This document shows positions 1 through 11,415 of a stretch of 64,000 bases of DNA, piece by piece. The notes beneath the pieces are model-generated. The model saw nothing but the letters and a program-made list of their open reading frames with translations. It did not search any database and had not been told where the DNA came from. Origin of the DNA: Dermacentor variabilis (Eukaryota > Arthropoda > Arachnida > Ixodida > Ixodidae); contig NC_134570.1 in the NCBI RefSeq assembly GCF_050947875.1, forward strand, positions 202,505,750 through 202,569,749. The letters are read 5' to 3'. Each line of letters starts with the position of its first letter. The stretch's first letter is position 1. The position numbers and the translations under genes were made by a program.

Positions 1-2
1 CC

Positions 3-123
3 GAAGCCGAAGCCACCCTTGTCCACTTGCTAACGGCTCCCCCTTTTGCTGGATCACTACGACTCATCTGCTTCTCCTGAAATTCATACAGATGCCAGTG
101 GCCATGGAATAGGGTCTGTTCGG
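3..123 (+). pseudogene. Gypsy retrotransposon RNase H fragment
   Basis: A short piece of Gypsy-type pol, around the start of the RNase H domain. From 49 onward the frame reads LDHYDSSAS then [12 protein letters not shown], which carries the RNase H D-A-S-G-H-G core and closely resembles the equivalent stretch of the Gypsy element near 62.1 kb. The preceding EAEATLVHLLTAPP (from 3) is the matching linker but lies in another frame, so at least one indel separates the two. Similarity fades after about 123. It is cut by the window edge and is clearly dead. Confidence 0.7.
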
Positions 124-301
124 CGTACTTGCACTTCCACTGTGGACGGCGGACATACCGCCTGAGCACCACTAGAGCGTGATCACTACTTGTCGAAATA
201 TCCACCATCTCCAAGGAGGATTTGGTGACACCTAGACCGGAAATGTGAGACCCAACACTCTTTTAAACTGACCGCGATGAAATGTAACCGATCGTCAACT
301 A

Positions 302-334
302 TGTTTGTTTGTTTGTTTGTTTGTTTGTTTGTTT
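302..334. repeat. (TTTG)n microsatellite
   Basis: Eight uninterrupted TGTT/TTTG units. It lies just outside the left arm of the foldback repeat that starts near 374. Low complexity, no coding meaning. Confidence 0.95.
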
Positions 335-373
335 GCCTACAAGAGTGGCTCATCCCCACTATGGGGGATTAGC

Positions 374-1210
374 TAAGCGTGTGTTCCGATTCTGGCTAGC
401 ATTGGAGAGTCTACTTAGACACCTAAGACACCTTCGAGGCCACGTAACGGAACGCATTTCGAGCCATCTGAAAGACGTGTGGAAGACGCTTCTGCGACGT
501 GACGCCACCTCGCGGCGACCAGAAAAAATGAGAAAAGCGTACATTCTTTATATATGTTGTGTTTGTGCCTGTGAACCTATGAAAAATACTATTATTTACA
601 GTAAGAGCTCAGGAAAGTGTGTATACGTTTTCTTGTGCGTAGACGACCTTCTGTCGGCTTTTCAATCGTCGTACTCAGCGGCCGCCATCCTTAGACAAAA
701 AAGTAGACTGCGTCGTTATTGGCTGTGTTTCAATACTCGCCGTAGACGGCTAAGCGGACAGCAGCGGCCTTATCTCTCGTTCGAATTCTAACGAAGACGT
801 CAAAGTAGGCACCTCCGCGAAGGCACCATCGAAGTCAGGAACCGATACAGGCTACTTCCCAGATCAAACAAGGTAGCGGCTGAGCAGGACGCTTGGAAAC
901 ACAACAGGAATGTAGTCCGCGCACAAAAAACTGTAGTAAGGCTTTCCTCTGCCCTTATTTTACGCCACACCTTCTTTTCCATAGGTTCGCCGGTGCAAAG
1001 ACTTATAATACAGAAATAATGTGTACTTTTTGAGAACTTTTCATTGTCGCCGCGAGGTGCCGTCACGTCGAAGAAGCGTCTTCCATACGTCTTCGAGATG
1101 GCTCTGAACGCGTTGCAATGCATGGCCTCTAACTGTCTCGGCTGTCTCAGTAGCTGTTTACGTGGACTCTCTCCGATGCTGGCCAGAATTAGAACACACC
1201 CGCTGAATTC
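374..1210. repeat. Foldback element: ~320-bp imperfect inverted repeat
   Basis: The segment 374-690 is repeated in reverse complement at about 865-1210. The best stretch pairs 430-530 with 1044-1150: GTCGCCGCGAGGTG on one arm faces its complement on the other, followed by CGTCACGTCG, AGAAGCGTCTTCCA and CAGATGGCTC with only occasional mismatches. The outer ends also pair (CTAGCATTGGAGAGTC against GGACTCTCTCCGATGCTGGC). The central ~170 bp is unpaired. Reading frames of 160 and 107 codons here lie on opposite arms and are by-products of the palindrome. It could be a MITE/foldback transposon or two inverted copies of one dispersed repeat; no target duplication was identified. Confidence 0.75.
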
Positions 1211-1599
1211 GACGCTGTCTTCGTGAAGCTGTCTACTTTGACGTCCTTATGAGAATCTGAACGAGACTTAAGATGGCCGATTTCTGCTTAGCCGTCTACT
1301 TTGCCGTCTACGGTGATTATAGGAACGCAGCCTATGATTTTTTCACACTCTTGCTCTACTTCTCTGTGTTGCCTGGCTACAGATGTTTGAAAAAAAATGT
1401 TACAAATATATTTTCTTGTTACGGCTCTCGCCATATCAGAATTTTCTTAATCAGTAGAAGACTTTGACATGTTCACATTATAACTGAAATATCGCAAGCC
1501 AAACCTTCGCGGCAACCATGTGAAACCATCAGAATGAAGCCAAGTAATGCAATTATATTCTTTATGATCCGAAATCTAAAAAAGAATGTAAACGGGAGT
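1211..1599. other. Unassigned AT-rich DNA
   Basis: No gene, RNA or recognisable mobile-element protein seen on either strand. Short frames here lack any family motif. Confidence 0.6.
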
Positions 1600-2595
1600 G
1601 ACAGTGAAGAAGAGTACCACTGACCGACGGGGTGTCTTCAGATAATTGGAGACTAGGTGAGAGGGGTCGACTATTTTCAGTTTTCAACCACGTTATTGTA
1701 TAAAATGGAAAAATGGCTTTGCAGAAAGAAATCAACCTTCATTTTACGAAACTTAGCCCCGATTTCGTGAAAAAACTTCTTATTTCACTAAAGGTGGAAA
1801 AGAGCATTTTAACCAAGTCGTCTTAATCAAAAGAGCATTTTAATTCTAAGGTCTCTAGCACAAAAACTAATGTATTGTGCACCGCCAAAGTATTTTGGTC
1901 TATAGACATCACTAGTACTATTCACCTACGGAAACATAACTCACGGTGTTTCTTTTTCAAAAATGGCCAAACTTTGCTTTTTCAGTAAATGCGTCTGAAT
2001 AACACTTAAATCAGGAATTTTCGAGACATTTTAGCTAAGGCCATCAAGCTGAAAACATTTCTCACAAATCTTCTAAGGATTCTTGCAAACTAAGACAAAA
2101 TGTTGGCAAATAGTACGCGAATATATTTCATTATTAAATCGCAAATTCACCAAAATCACCCTAAGTAGGAAAATTGAAACAATTTAGAGAGATGTAAAAG
2201 CATGATCATCGCCGAGTTTATGATAATTTTAGAATACCCACCCGGGACTGGTAAACAAGTATTGCGAAAGCATCTAGCCTAATTTTAATTTAGAAAATTG
2301 AGCCTACATTAAGACCCATGTATGGTCTTCCTAAGGATGTGCTTCGTTCAATATTAAAAGGAAATTCTCATAAATATTGAACTGTGAACTCATTCTCTTT
2401 ATTGTAGTAAAGAAGAGTGACTCCGATTGGGTCTTTTCTGCCTGTTTTTAGCGAACAAAGGAGTGGAGCTTGAGTTTTCAGGGCTTCTGCACCCGCATTC
2501 CTATGGGGTACGGTACGTTGAGATAGAAAGCACGCCAGAGCGCGTACATTTATTTTTTAGGACTAGCCGGGATGGCATATTCCTTGTTTTGATCT
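1600..2595. repeat. Left arm of long degenerate inverted repeat
   Basis: About 1 kb of AT-rich sequence whose reverse complement matches 4540-5530. Paired landmarks read on the opposite strand include CTGAAAACTCAAGCTC (2460-2490 against 4655-4675), GACCATACATGG (near 2320 against 4800), and a block reading CAGCTTGATGGCCTTAGC (near 2035) against CAGCTTCTTAGCCTCAG (near 5095). Identity is only moderate and many indels are present, so this is an old repeat. No transposase frame is visible. The outer boundary is approximate. Confidence 0.6.
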
Positions 2596-4539
2596 CTAAT
2601 CTCATCTGCTATCTGAAATAATCCACGTGTACATAAACAATGCAACAACCTAGCGGGAAACACTACGCCAAGACTGCAATAGATGAGCCAGTGGGGTATG
2701 TTCAGATGAGTGCAGTCGAAAAACGCGTCCCAAATATAAATAATTCATTTGCACTTAGGTTATATTATTAGGCATTAAATCCTTCCACACTGCAGAACTG
2801 CGACTACTTTTCCAACATACATTTTTTTTTCACATAGAGGAACTCATACCTTAGACGACGCGCAATAATCGAGTTATCGAGTCGGAAAATGCTGCCAAAT
2901 TTGAAAGAGCGTTATAGAGAGAACACGGTTTCTATGCGTTAACCCTTTTACTCTGACACGGAACCTCTTGCACTGAATTTACGCAATTATAATGTAAATA
3001 CTCTGGTGCTGATTAGCAAAAAATTCTACGAATGTTCGTTTCTATTATATAAACCGGGAATTGGCGTATAATAACTAATTTTGATGAGAATTTAACAAAA
3101 ACATGCAACTCTAAGAATTTTACGTGCTTGTATAGAACGCGTCTCACAATAAGGCTTCTTTGTGCAGCACTGCAATGTTCAGGAGCGCATCCTATGGTGC
3201 TGCTGAATAGCTTTTGGTGCAGCCACCGAGGTCATTCAATGCACAAGTGATTTTGTCAGCAGTGCAGGTGGCAAATTTAAAAACGTTTTCTTATTGCACA
3301 TAAAAGCATGAAGCAGAAGACTTCACGCTTGAAAGTTTACGATGGGTTCGAAGGACTCAGAGAGCACACACGTGGAGGAACGTAAAATATGACCGATGAA
3401 AGTCCTCGTACATAGCGCGGTGAGCAAAGACAAAATGAAAGAAGCTGTGAATATGCCGCTTGCAAGACGGTCGCGTCCGGATAATATTACAGGTTGCGCA
3501 TAACGCAAGTAAACCCTTTTAGAAATCCAAAACCTGAATCTGTGGTGCTTGCACATTCATATCACTTCCTTACAAACTGTATTGCAACTCATGGTGCGAA
3601 TTATAAATGAGGCAATCTCTATTAGATTCGTGACAACTTCACTATGTTCACGTATTACGATAATGCTCGGCCTACGTGTGGAGTATTGCAATGAAGTCCA
3701 GCAACCATGAAGTTTGCTGTTTTAAAAACCCATTCAGGATAAGTGCCCCGTTGATTACGATAATTAGCTACGCCGTCTAACAGTGATGCGGATCTAAATT
3801 CCTTGTCTACATCTAATACTACTAATAACAATGGAGTATAGGAACGTAATTTTGCAGGAAGGTCATCAAGAGATGGTGCCAAAGTAATTTTAGTGAAGTT
3901 AAAGTTTTCTAAGAAAGAAGGGTGTCGACCTTTCATGTCCTGCCCTATTTTCCTAACTTGCTATCCAGCTTTAAGCAAATGTAAAAATAGGTGAACGCAC
4001 AATTTTTTTTTAAATTTGTGTAGCATTTAAAGAACAACGGAGCAAAAATAATTGAAGTATAACCCTTAATCTTAGGCGCCTGAAAAGGAACCCCGAAATA
4101 GGCTTCTAAATTTTTCTCGTATTGCCAGAGAAAAATTTATTCAATTCACGTTGCCTTAATTCCGTGCGAGCTGTGCTATAGATGTGAAACAAAGGCATAA
4201 AGTGTAGAAAAGCTCGTTTTCTATACCACGGGCCTTTCAATGTTTTCAATGTCTTGCGAATTGATAACCAGTTTTACGTACCTTGTCTCAGTTAAGGTTT
4301 GTTTTGTATGGAAAAAGTTTGGTTTAAAAGTAGTCAAATTTCCGCGGCGGATAGATTTTTTTGCAAATGTAAAAATTTTAGAGAGAACAAAAACTGTTTC
4401 CCGGCCCGCTTTGCGACTGTCCTAGCCTGAACACACCCAGCTGGCTCAGCACCTGCAGAGGCGTCATTCAAATTTCCCACTAGGCTGTAAGATTGTTCAT
4501 TGCGTGGGCAGCATCTCAGACAGCAGATGTAAATGTAGA
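2596..4539. other. Spacer between inverted-repeat arms, unassigned
   Basis: AT-rich DNA with no recognised gene. Short frames such as 3323-3556 and 3655-3936 (minus) show no family motif and are considered chance frames. If the flanking repeats are one foldback element, this would be its loop or captured DNA. Confidence 0.5.
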
Positions 4540-5530
4540 TCGATGCCAGATCCAGATCGATGCCAACTAGTCATACAAAAGTTGCTCTAACCACTCTCCC
4601 ACGCGGGCTACCTTAACGTATCGTAGTAGAAACACGGATGTAGGAGCGCTGAAAACTCAAGCTCAACTCATTTCCTGGTTCAAATGAGGCAAAAAAGACA
4701 CAACCTGAGCCACTCTCGTTTACTAGAACAAAAATAATGAGCTCCACCTTCAACACGAGTATGATTTTTGTACTAATATTAGAACGAGATACATAGTATG
4801 ACCATACATGGAGCTTAAAATAGACTCAATATTTTAGGGCAGTACCTAAGTATTAATATAAGGCAGCATGTTTTCCTGTACTAGATTGGGGAGTCCTAGG
4901 TGGACATTGTGTAAAATTTTGGCAGCAATTGGCGAAGATTATTTTTTAAAGCATCTCTAAAACAATCTAATTCTCGCTATTTTTTCAACATTAGTCTTTT
5001 CAAGATTTTACAATGAAATCAATACGAAGTGTAGATGCATACTTCTGTTTAATATTTTGAGAAACCTTTGGAATATTTGTCAGAAATATTTTTCAGCTTC
5101 TTAGCCTCAGTTAAAATGGCACCCAAACAGCCCTGATTTCGGGTTGCGTCAGACGCAGTTGCTCAAAAAGTAAAGTTTGGTGATTAAATAAAGAAAATGA
5201 GACATTCTCTTTGTGAAAATTAGTGTCACCCTGAGAACATTTCTTTCTTTTTATTTCCGAACACTAGTTTTTGAGTAACTGCTTCTTACTTAGCCAAAAT
5301 GAGTTTTTTTCTTTCATATTGGGCAAGGGCACGAAACTGGAAAATAAACTTCTAACTTTCGTTTCCACCGTCGTTATTCTTTTGCATTTAAATTAAAACC
5401 GGTAATACTGCGTACTTATTCGGCGGCTATAATGTCTGCTGTGTACATTTTTTTGGTTTTAACAGCGTGAATTCTACTTCATAAGCAGTATCAGTGGTTC
5501 TTTTAAGTAGAAAAAAAATCGCTCCCCAAA
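4540..5530. repeat. Right arm of long degenerate inverted repeat
   Basis: Inverted partner of 1600-2595. Near its inner end (4560-4620, minus strand) it includes a tRNA A-box-like string, GAGAGTGGTTAGAGCA, but no convincing B box, so it is not called as a tRNA or SINE. The outer end fades before the LINE tail that begins near 5563. Confidence 0.6.
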
Positions 5531-6434
5531 CATAACGCACCTTGCCCTCCTATGGGTGCTTCATCATCATCATCATTTGTTATCCCTTAAGGGCCCTGGA
5601 TTGGGCATTACATAAGGGGGGGGGGTTAGCAAGAGAAGTATTCACATGGTCATGTAATTATAACGCGAAATAAAAAGACAGACAGGCAAAGTAACATTAT
5701 ACATTGTTATGGAACCGTGGTTGAAGGCAAAGACGGAAAAATAATACGAAAATAACACCCATGCAGTTGATCTCCGCATATGTTTGCAATTGAATAAAAA
5801 TGTTACAATACAATTCAATATAAAATTCAATTCAATACAACATTCAATTCAATACAAAAATACAATTCAATACACATATATATACACACTAGTCAAAGCA
5901 GAAAATGTGACATATATGTTACGTCCCATCTTAGGGAAGAGCCACAAAGTAAATACGCGTTGGATATATGAGAAAAGCAGGAAATGTTTACCGATTACGA
6001 GATTATTTGGCAAAGTGAGCCGATATTAGCTGCCTGAATTTTTAGTTGTCACGTTCATTGACTAATGGTTCTGGAATCGAGTTCCATTCTTCAATCGCCA
6101 ATGGTAAGAAAGACTTATTAAATGTGTTTGTCGAACCAGTTATGCGTTGTACACTCATAGAATTGAAAAGACGACGTGATGTCCGTACAGGTGGCACTAA
6201 AAGGGAGGCTCTCAGGTCAGGGCGATTATAGTATAGATTTTGAAACAGGCGCAGCCGTGAAATCTTCCTTCGATGAGCTAACGATTCAAGGTTAATGAAT
6301 GATTTAATGGCACTAATGCTAACCCGTCTATTATATTCGGAAACGATGAAGCGAGCCGCCCGATTCTGAATGCTTTCAAGTCATTGAATTAGATATTGCT
6401 GGTGAGGACTCCATATTGCGCTGGCATATTCAAG

Positions 6435-7692
6435 TTACGGCCTAACGTAGGCCTCATAGGCGAGTTTTCTGATATAACTGGGGGATAAAGAAAGGGCACC
6501 CTTAATGAAACCAAGCGTTTTGGATGTCTCTGCCACTAATTTCGTGATGTGTTCAGACCAGTTGAGCTTGTAGGTGATAACAACACCTAAGTATCGGTAC
6601 GATTCAACACGTGATATGGCAGTGGAGTTTAACGAGTATGAAAAGTTAAAGGTGGAAAGCTTTCGAGATACTTGCATGCTCTTGCATTTGGATATGTTTA
6701 GATTCATCAGCCAGGTGGTGCACCAAGTTTCTATTATATCAAGGTCTTTCTGGAGGAGTCTCTGGTCAGAGGTGGTAGTGATGCGACGATAAAGAACGCA
6801 ATCGTCAGCGAAAAGGCGAATTGTGGGGGAGATATTTTCAGGAAGGTCGTTGATAAAGACTAAATATAAGAGTGGTCCAAGGACAGAGCCTTGGGGTACG
6901 CCTGAAATGACTTTGGAGGTTTTGGAGCAATGGTTGCCGATAACAGTAAACTGGGTGCGGTCTGAGAGGAAACAAGAAATCCATGACAATATTAAGGGAT
7001 CTAGAGAGAGAGAGGAGAGTTTAGCCATAAGACGTTGATGTGGAACCCGGTCAAAGGCCTGAGAGAAATCCAGGTAGATGATATCAGTTTGAAAAGATGA
7101 ATCTAAGTTCAGGTGAAGGTCGGTAGTAAACTCGAAAAGCTGGGTATCGCACGAAAATCCAGAGTGGAATCGATGTTGTTTGGTAAGAAGGAAGGAGTTC
7201 CTGTCCAGGTGAGAGGAGACTTGTGAGTATACGAATGCGTTCGAGCATTTTACAAGCAATACATGTTAATGAAATTGGTCGATAGTTTGATGGATCAGAG
7301 CGGTCACCAGCCTTGAAAACCGGGACAACCTCGCTTAATGTCCAGTCATTTGGAATTGCTGAACTTGAAAGTGATTGACTAAAAATTATTTGTAATATCT
7401 GGCATGAAATATCTCTTGTATCTTTTAGTATCTTGGTAGTTATGTTATCCGGCCCGGGAGCGCTTGATGGCTTCAAGTTATCAATGAGTTTAGCTATGCC
7501 TTCGACTGAAATGGAACTTGGAGGCATCTGGCTGAAATTATGACTGGGATAGCTGGGTACGTTTAGCACTGGTTCCCGAGTAAAAACTGAAGAAAAGTAA
7601 GTGTTCATGACATCTGCGCAGTGATCTGCGGCGACGTGCGAGCCATCTTGGTCGTGCAAGATTATATTTTGAGGCGAGTTTCGGTTCGGCAA
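6435..7692 (-). pseudogene. LINE ORF2 reverse transcriptase, frameshifted
   Basis: Two overlapping frames (7084-7692 then 6435-7259) together hold the reverse transcriptase: PGPDNITTKILKD, NYRPISLTCIACKMLE, DFSQAFDRVPH, SGVPQGSVLGPLL and the catalytic LFADDCVLY. The change of frame falls between about 7230 and 7260. Sequence left of 6435, to about 6030, continues in other frames as the C-terminal region, where the reversed reading EEWNSIPEPL (about 6060) marks the end of the protein. All catalytic residues of the ADD box are present, but the split frame makes it non-functional. Confidence 0.85.
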
Positions 7693-7785
7693 CAGGATAT
7701 TCTAGAACTTTTTAGGGTTATTCCGACTGATGTTATGCAAGTCTTTATGGAAAAATTTCTTTTTGGAATGCCTCAAAAGATTTGT

Positions 7786-8799
7786 TTAACCCCGGAGGCA
7801 TTCAAAGTACTTGTCCCATTTTGAAGCAGAGGCAAAATTTTTGGCAGCTCGGAAAAGTCGTTTTTCTTTCCTTAACAACCGTCGAAGTCCGTTAGAAAAC
7901 CAGTGCTTATCAGCATCTCCGCGAATACAGATAAGCGGGATATATGTTTCCATGAGCGAAAGTATTTTTTGCTTGTAAAGTAACCAGTTACTATTAACGG
8001 TTTGGTTGTGAGCAGTTTTACTAAAGTGATAAAGAAACGCCTCCAGTTCAAGGTTAATTTGCGCATAGTCGGCGTTGTTATAGTCGCGAATATATTTTAA
8101 AGATGGCTTGCGGGTGGGAATGGGAATAGCCAAATTAAAATATAGTACTTTGTGATCACTAAGGCCACTACTAGTACACGAGAGAGACTGACATAACTCA
8201 GGCTTTGAGACAAATACTAGATCAAGGATGTTGGTACCACGGGTTGGGATTCTAACAGACTCGAACAGATTAAAGGTGAGAATTAAGTCAATAAATTTCT
8301 TCGACTGACGAGAGGATGCTGACAACAGTTCCCAGTCTATATCCGGATAATTAAAGTCTCGGCATAGGACCAAGTTCGCTCGCGGAAAGCGGGTTTGGAG
8401 GTGGAAAAGGACAGAATACAGCTCATCAACAAAGGAGCAATCTAAATCTGGCGGACGGTAGCAGGCGATAAGCAAGGTGTTACCAAATTCAAGGGGCAGG
8501 TTAATGCATAGTAGTTCAAGGTTGCATTGGACGGGCACCAAGTGCGAGACCACCGTTGATTTAACGAGAATCAGGACACCACCGCCTCTTCGTCCAGCTC
8601 TGTCAAGTCTGTAGACACTAAATGTTCTACTAGCCTCGAGCAGCTCGCTGTCCTGAATATCTGCGGTAAGCCACGACTCGGTAAGGACCGCAATATCCGC
8701 GCAATTATCATCAACAAGCGCTTCCACAGCTTCCTTCTTTGGTAAGTAGGTGCGAACGTTCGTGAACATGACAGCCATTTTACGATAAGATGGAGTCAC
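7786..8799 (-). pseudogene. LINE ORF2 apurinic endonuclease domain
   Basis: A 337-codon frame with exonuclease-endonuclease-phosphatase motifs: LTESWLT (catalytic Glu), GGGVLILVK, CYRPPD, RDFNYPDIDW and GLSDHKVLY (catalytic His). The family normally has GDFN at the fourth motif; here Gly is replaced by Arg, a probable decay mutation beside the catalytic Asp-Asn. This enzyme nicks the target DNA for retrotransposition. After the domain the frame runs into the linker to the reverse transcriptase and stops at about 7786, where a frameshift separates it from the next frame. Confidence 0.85.
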
Positions 8800-8862
8800 G
8801 CGTGAGCTTTGCGAAGGCAGAGCTAGCTGTTTATAAGGAACCTTGGAAGCGGGTGGTGATCG

Positions 8863-9069
8863 CTATGACGAAAGTTCGATTACGCGATCCGTATTGGCGT
8901 CATATATGTATTGTTTTTTGTCAATCACCAGTTTGTCGTAACGTATTTTGAACGTGGCGTCCCTTTCCTTACCAAAAGAGTACAACTTTTTCCGGGCTAA
9001 CCGAACATGCACAGAATAGTCTTCACGAACAGAAACAAAGGCAATAATTCCTTCAATGTCTCTAGCCAT
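8863..9069 (-). pseudogene. LINE ORF1 C-terminal fragment
   Basis: Encodes a 68-residue frame with the pattern RKKLYSFGKERD then RYDKLVIDKKQYIYD, equivalent to the C-terminal nucleic-acid-binding domain of L1/CR1-type ORF1 proteins (compare RRKLWISVKPRKESGD and LIYDKLRING in the second CR1/L2-like LINE of this window, 37551-38523). ORF1 proteins coat LINE RNA and act as chaperones. The upstream coiled-coil part is absent, giving the 5' truncation point of the element. Confidence 0.65.
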
Positions 9070-9080
9070 GTCAAATGTTG

Positions 9081-9859
9081 CCTAAAAACTAACGTAGGCA
9101 CATTGGAAACATGTCCAAATAATTTATGATTTTTTCCTTTACGACGGCTCTATACCTGACAAACCACACACGTCAGCTGCTTCTCGTGTCCGATTGTTTA
9201 CTCATGGTCGTTACCAGTCTTTTTTTTATGGAACTGTATTTTATCTTCGTACTATTCTACTTTTAACGACGCTGCCATGACAGGATAATTATATGACAGG
9301 CCATGACAACACCGTAAAACAAGCTGCTGCGCTAGACGTTGTCTTAAAAGGATCATAGCACTCGTACCTAAGCTCACTCTGGCAAAGGTTCACGTGGCAA
9401 ATGCAGGGAATGATCAACGGATCTCATCTACACAGGTTTGTTTCACGTTTCCTCAGCACGGGATTATTTTTTTAATTACGAGAATACCCGCATGGATCAA
9501 AACAAGTAACTTGTGCTGCTAAACACAGATACGGTGGAAGAGCACTGTTGTGAATATTTATGTATCTCTGTGTAGCTACACTGCCAACCGCCCGCCACGG
9601 AAACACAACGGCTTCTATACCTGCCCTTTTTAATAGCTTTGACTTATTTCGTGAACAATTAGCGTGAGCTTCGAACGGTATCTACGGCGTACATGGCCAT
9701 CCGAAGGCTCCATAATTGCTGATTGTATTCAAACAATTGCTGAAGGCAAGTTTCTACTGCTTGCGGGCTGAAGATTTCCGCCGATATACAGTACATGTTT
9801 ACTCAATCTGTTTTCACAAGTGAGCTGCGTTAACTTAAAATGCCTGATGATTATGCAAC
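9081..9859. other. Unassigned intergenic DNA
   Basis: No recognised gene or element between the truncated LINE and the SINE-like fragment. Confidence 0.5.
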
Positions 9860-10030
9860 CTAGTTTAGATCGCCTGCCTCGGGTGCGGGTTCGATTCCCA
9901 CTCCCGCCGGGCACCCGCCTGTTCTCAAATGGGCAGAAGTGTATCCGGGCCTGGCGTTAGGCTCTCTGCAGGGTTGATACGCTTGCGAAAGGAGCCTGTG
10001 GCCTAACTTACGGTGGAGACCCTCGTGAGC
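9860..10030 (+). repeat. tRNA-derived SINE-like fragment
   Basis: Contains a near-perfect RNA polymerase III B box, GGTTCGATTCC, at 9888-9898, in the context of a tRNA T arm (GCGGGTTCGATTCCCACTCCCGC, split here as stem GCGGG and CCCGC). No matching A box lies upstream, so the 5' half of the tRNA-like head is missing or eroded. The GC-rich sequence to about 10030 would be the SINE body. tRNA-derived SINEs are known from ticks; assignment to a named family cannot be made by eye. Confidence 0.6.
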
Positions 10031-10399
10031 ACAAACAAAATAGTGATGCTTGCGCGGCTCCTATTGCGGCCATTTCCCATGTGGCGCCCCAAATGCTCCT
10101 ATTGAGGTGCGGACGCCTACGGCTTGCGAATATCCCTTTCCAAGCGTTGAGGTTCCAGAGTGGCGGAGCAGCAAGCCGGCAGCTTGCTTGTACCTATTTC
10201 TACCGGTAAGTGCCCGATGGCAGCATTTGCCTTCCACATCCGCGGCAGATATGCTGTTTCACAAGGCCGTCCGTGGTTGGACAAGAGGTGCCCAGAGACA
10301 ACTCGTAAATCTTTACTGGGGGCTCTTTCGAGACGTGACTCCCCATAAGAAGCCTAGCGCCAGGCCAGAGAACATATTTTTTCATTTAAAAAATCCAGT

Positions 10400-10480
10400 G
10401 GGTTTGCGGCCGCGTCGAGATTTGAACACGGTACCTTCCGCATACGAGGTGGCTGGTCCACCGCTAGGCTACCGCTGAGG
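10400..10480 (-). repeat. tRNA-like SINE head
   Basis: On the minus strand an A-box-like TAGCCTAGCGG (10461-10471) is followed about 35 bases later by a B-box-like GTTCAAATCTC (10417-10427), the order and spacing of a tRNA. The cloverleaf stems pair poorly and the anticodon arm is not convincing, so this is read as a SINE head or tRNA pseudogene and not a working tRNA gene. Confidence 0.6.
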
Positions 10481-10519
10481 TAACAGGTATCGCCGCTATT
10501 CGAGCTAGATCTTCTGACT

Positions 10520-11415
10520 CTCGGCATGCCATCGTCGCACGCCTTCTGCGGCAACCTAGTGGTTGGTCTAAGATGTCTAATAGCTCGTGGTCGTGATGCC
10601 TTTGTGGTCCTTGCATCACCGTATATTCACCTTTGTCACACGACTCTGCTCTTACTGTCGTCGTCACACCATCACCACCATGAAATCGTGGTGTGTTCGT
10701 TGTCATACCGTCATCGTGAGGCAGTCGTGATCTTTCCATTGTATGTACTTGAGCTTCGTCATTGTACTCTCGTAATGCTGTTGTCATCATGCCACCATCG
10801 TCATCCACTCGCCATCATCCCAATATCCTCGTATCCTTGTAATGGCATCATTGTCATTGCCCTGTCGTTACATAGACTTCGTCATGCATTTGTTTTCACA
10901 CTGTAGTGATACCATGATGACTGCTTTACACTCATTAGTCTAACTTCGCTCTCCACTCGTCATGCCATTTTTATCGCGTTGTCATTTTAACATCGTCATC
11001 ACTTCGGAAATATCATCTTCTTGTCCTTCTCATCCGATCGTCGTCATACGACCTCCGTTAGGCCATCAATCCTCGTACTTCGTCATTTTATCGTAATGAT
11101 GTTGTCGGCATTCAATCGCTTAGCCACCATTGGCATGCTCCACAGTCAGTGGCTACTATGCATCCGTTGCCCGGCCGTTGTTGTCATGCCATCGTTGCAA
11201 CTCCAACTTCGTCATACCGCCGTTGTCATGCGCTCATTTTCGCCCCGTCTTTACTCCGTCGTCGGCGTACTGTCGTCATTGCACCATCATTATCATTTCA
11301 GAATTGTCATCCCATTGTCGTCATGCCGTCGATGTCATACCATCTTTGTCGTTGTGTCGTCGTCCCTGCGTCGTTGGGATATAGTCTTCATGGTGCCGTC
11401 ATGTTCACGGGCGGT
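10520..11415. repeat. Degenerate CGTCAT-type simple repeat array
   Basis: Nearly 900 bases in which CGTCAT, GTCGTC, CATCAC and close variants recur every 9-15 bases (for example GTCGTCACACCATCACCACC near 10657). Because of this period, several frames of 95-142 codons stay open on both strands with His/Ser/Val-rich nonsense compositions; none resembles a protein family. It looks like an old microsatellite or minisatellite that has drifted. A smaller stretch of the same type occurs at 43665-43730. Confidence 0.7.

Larger units (their letters stand above)
5563..9080 (-). mobile_element. CR1/L2-like LINE, 5'-truncated, degenerate
   Basis: A non-LTR retrotransposon read right to left: end of ORF1 (8863-9069), apurinic endonuclease (7786-8799), reverse transcriptase (6435-7692) and C-terminal region to about 6030. 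The 3' end carries the CCCTTAAGGGATAAC-type end sequence (about 5577-5600) followed by a short (ATG)n run at 5563-5575, as expected for a LINE tail on this strand. A degenerate CAATT-rich tract lies at 5784-5870 within the 3' UTR. The 5' side stops inside ORF1, a usual outcome of incomplete target-primed reverse transcription. Several frameshifts separate the domains, so the copy is inactive. Confidence 0.85.

Noticed and set aside
309..1123. Frames of 160 codons (plus) and 107 codons (minus)
   Set aside because: They lie on the two arms of the foldback repeat and mirror each other; no protein motif.
4545..4625. tRNA-like A box on the minus strand
   Set aside because: No B box and no stem pairing; part of the long inverted repeat.
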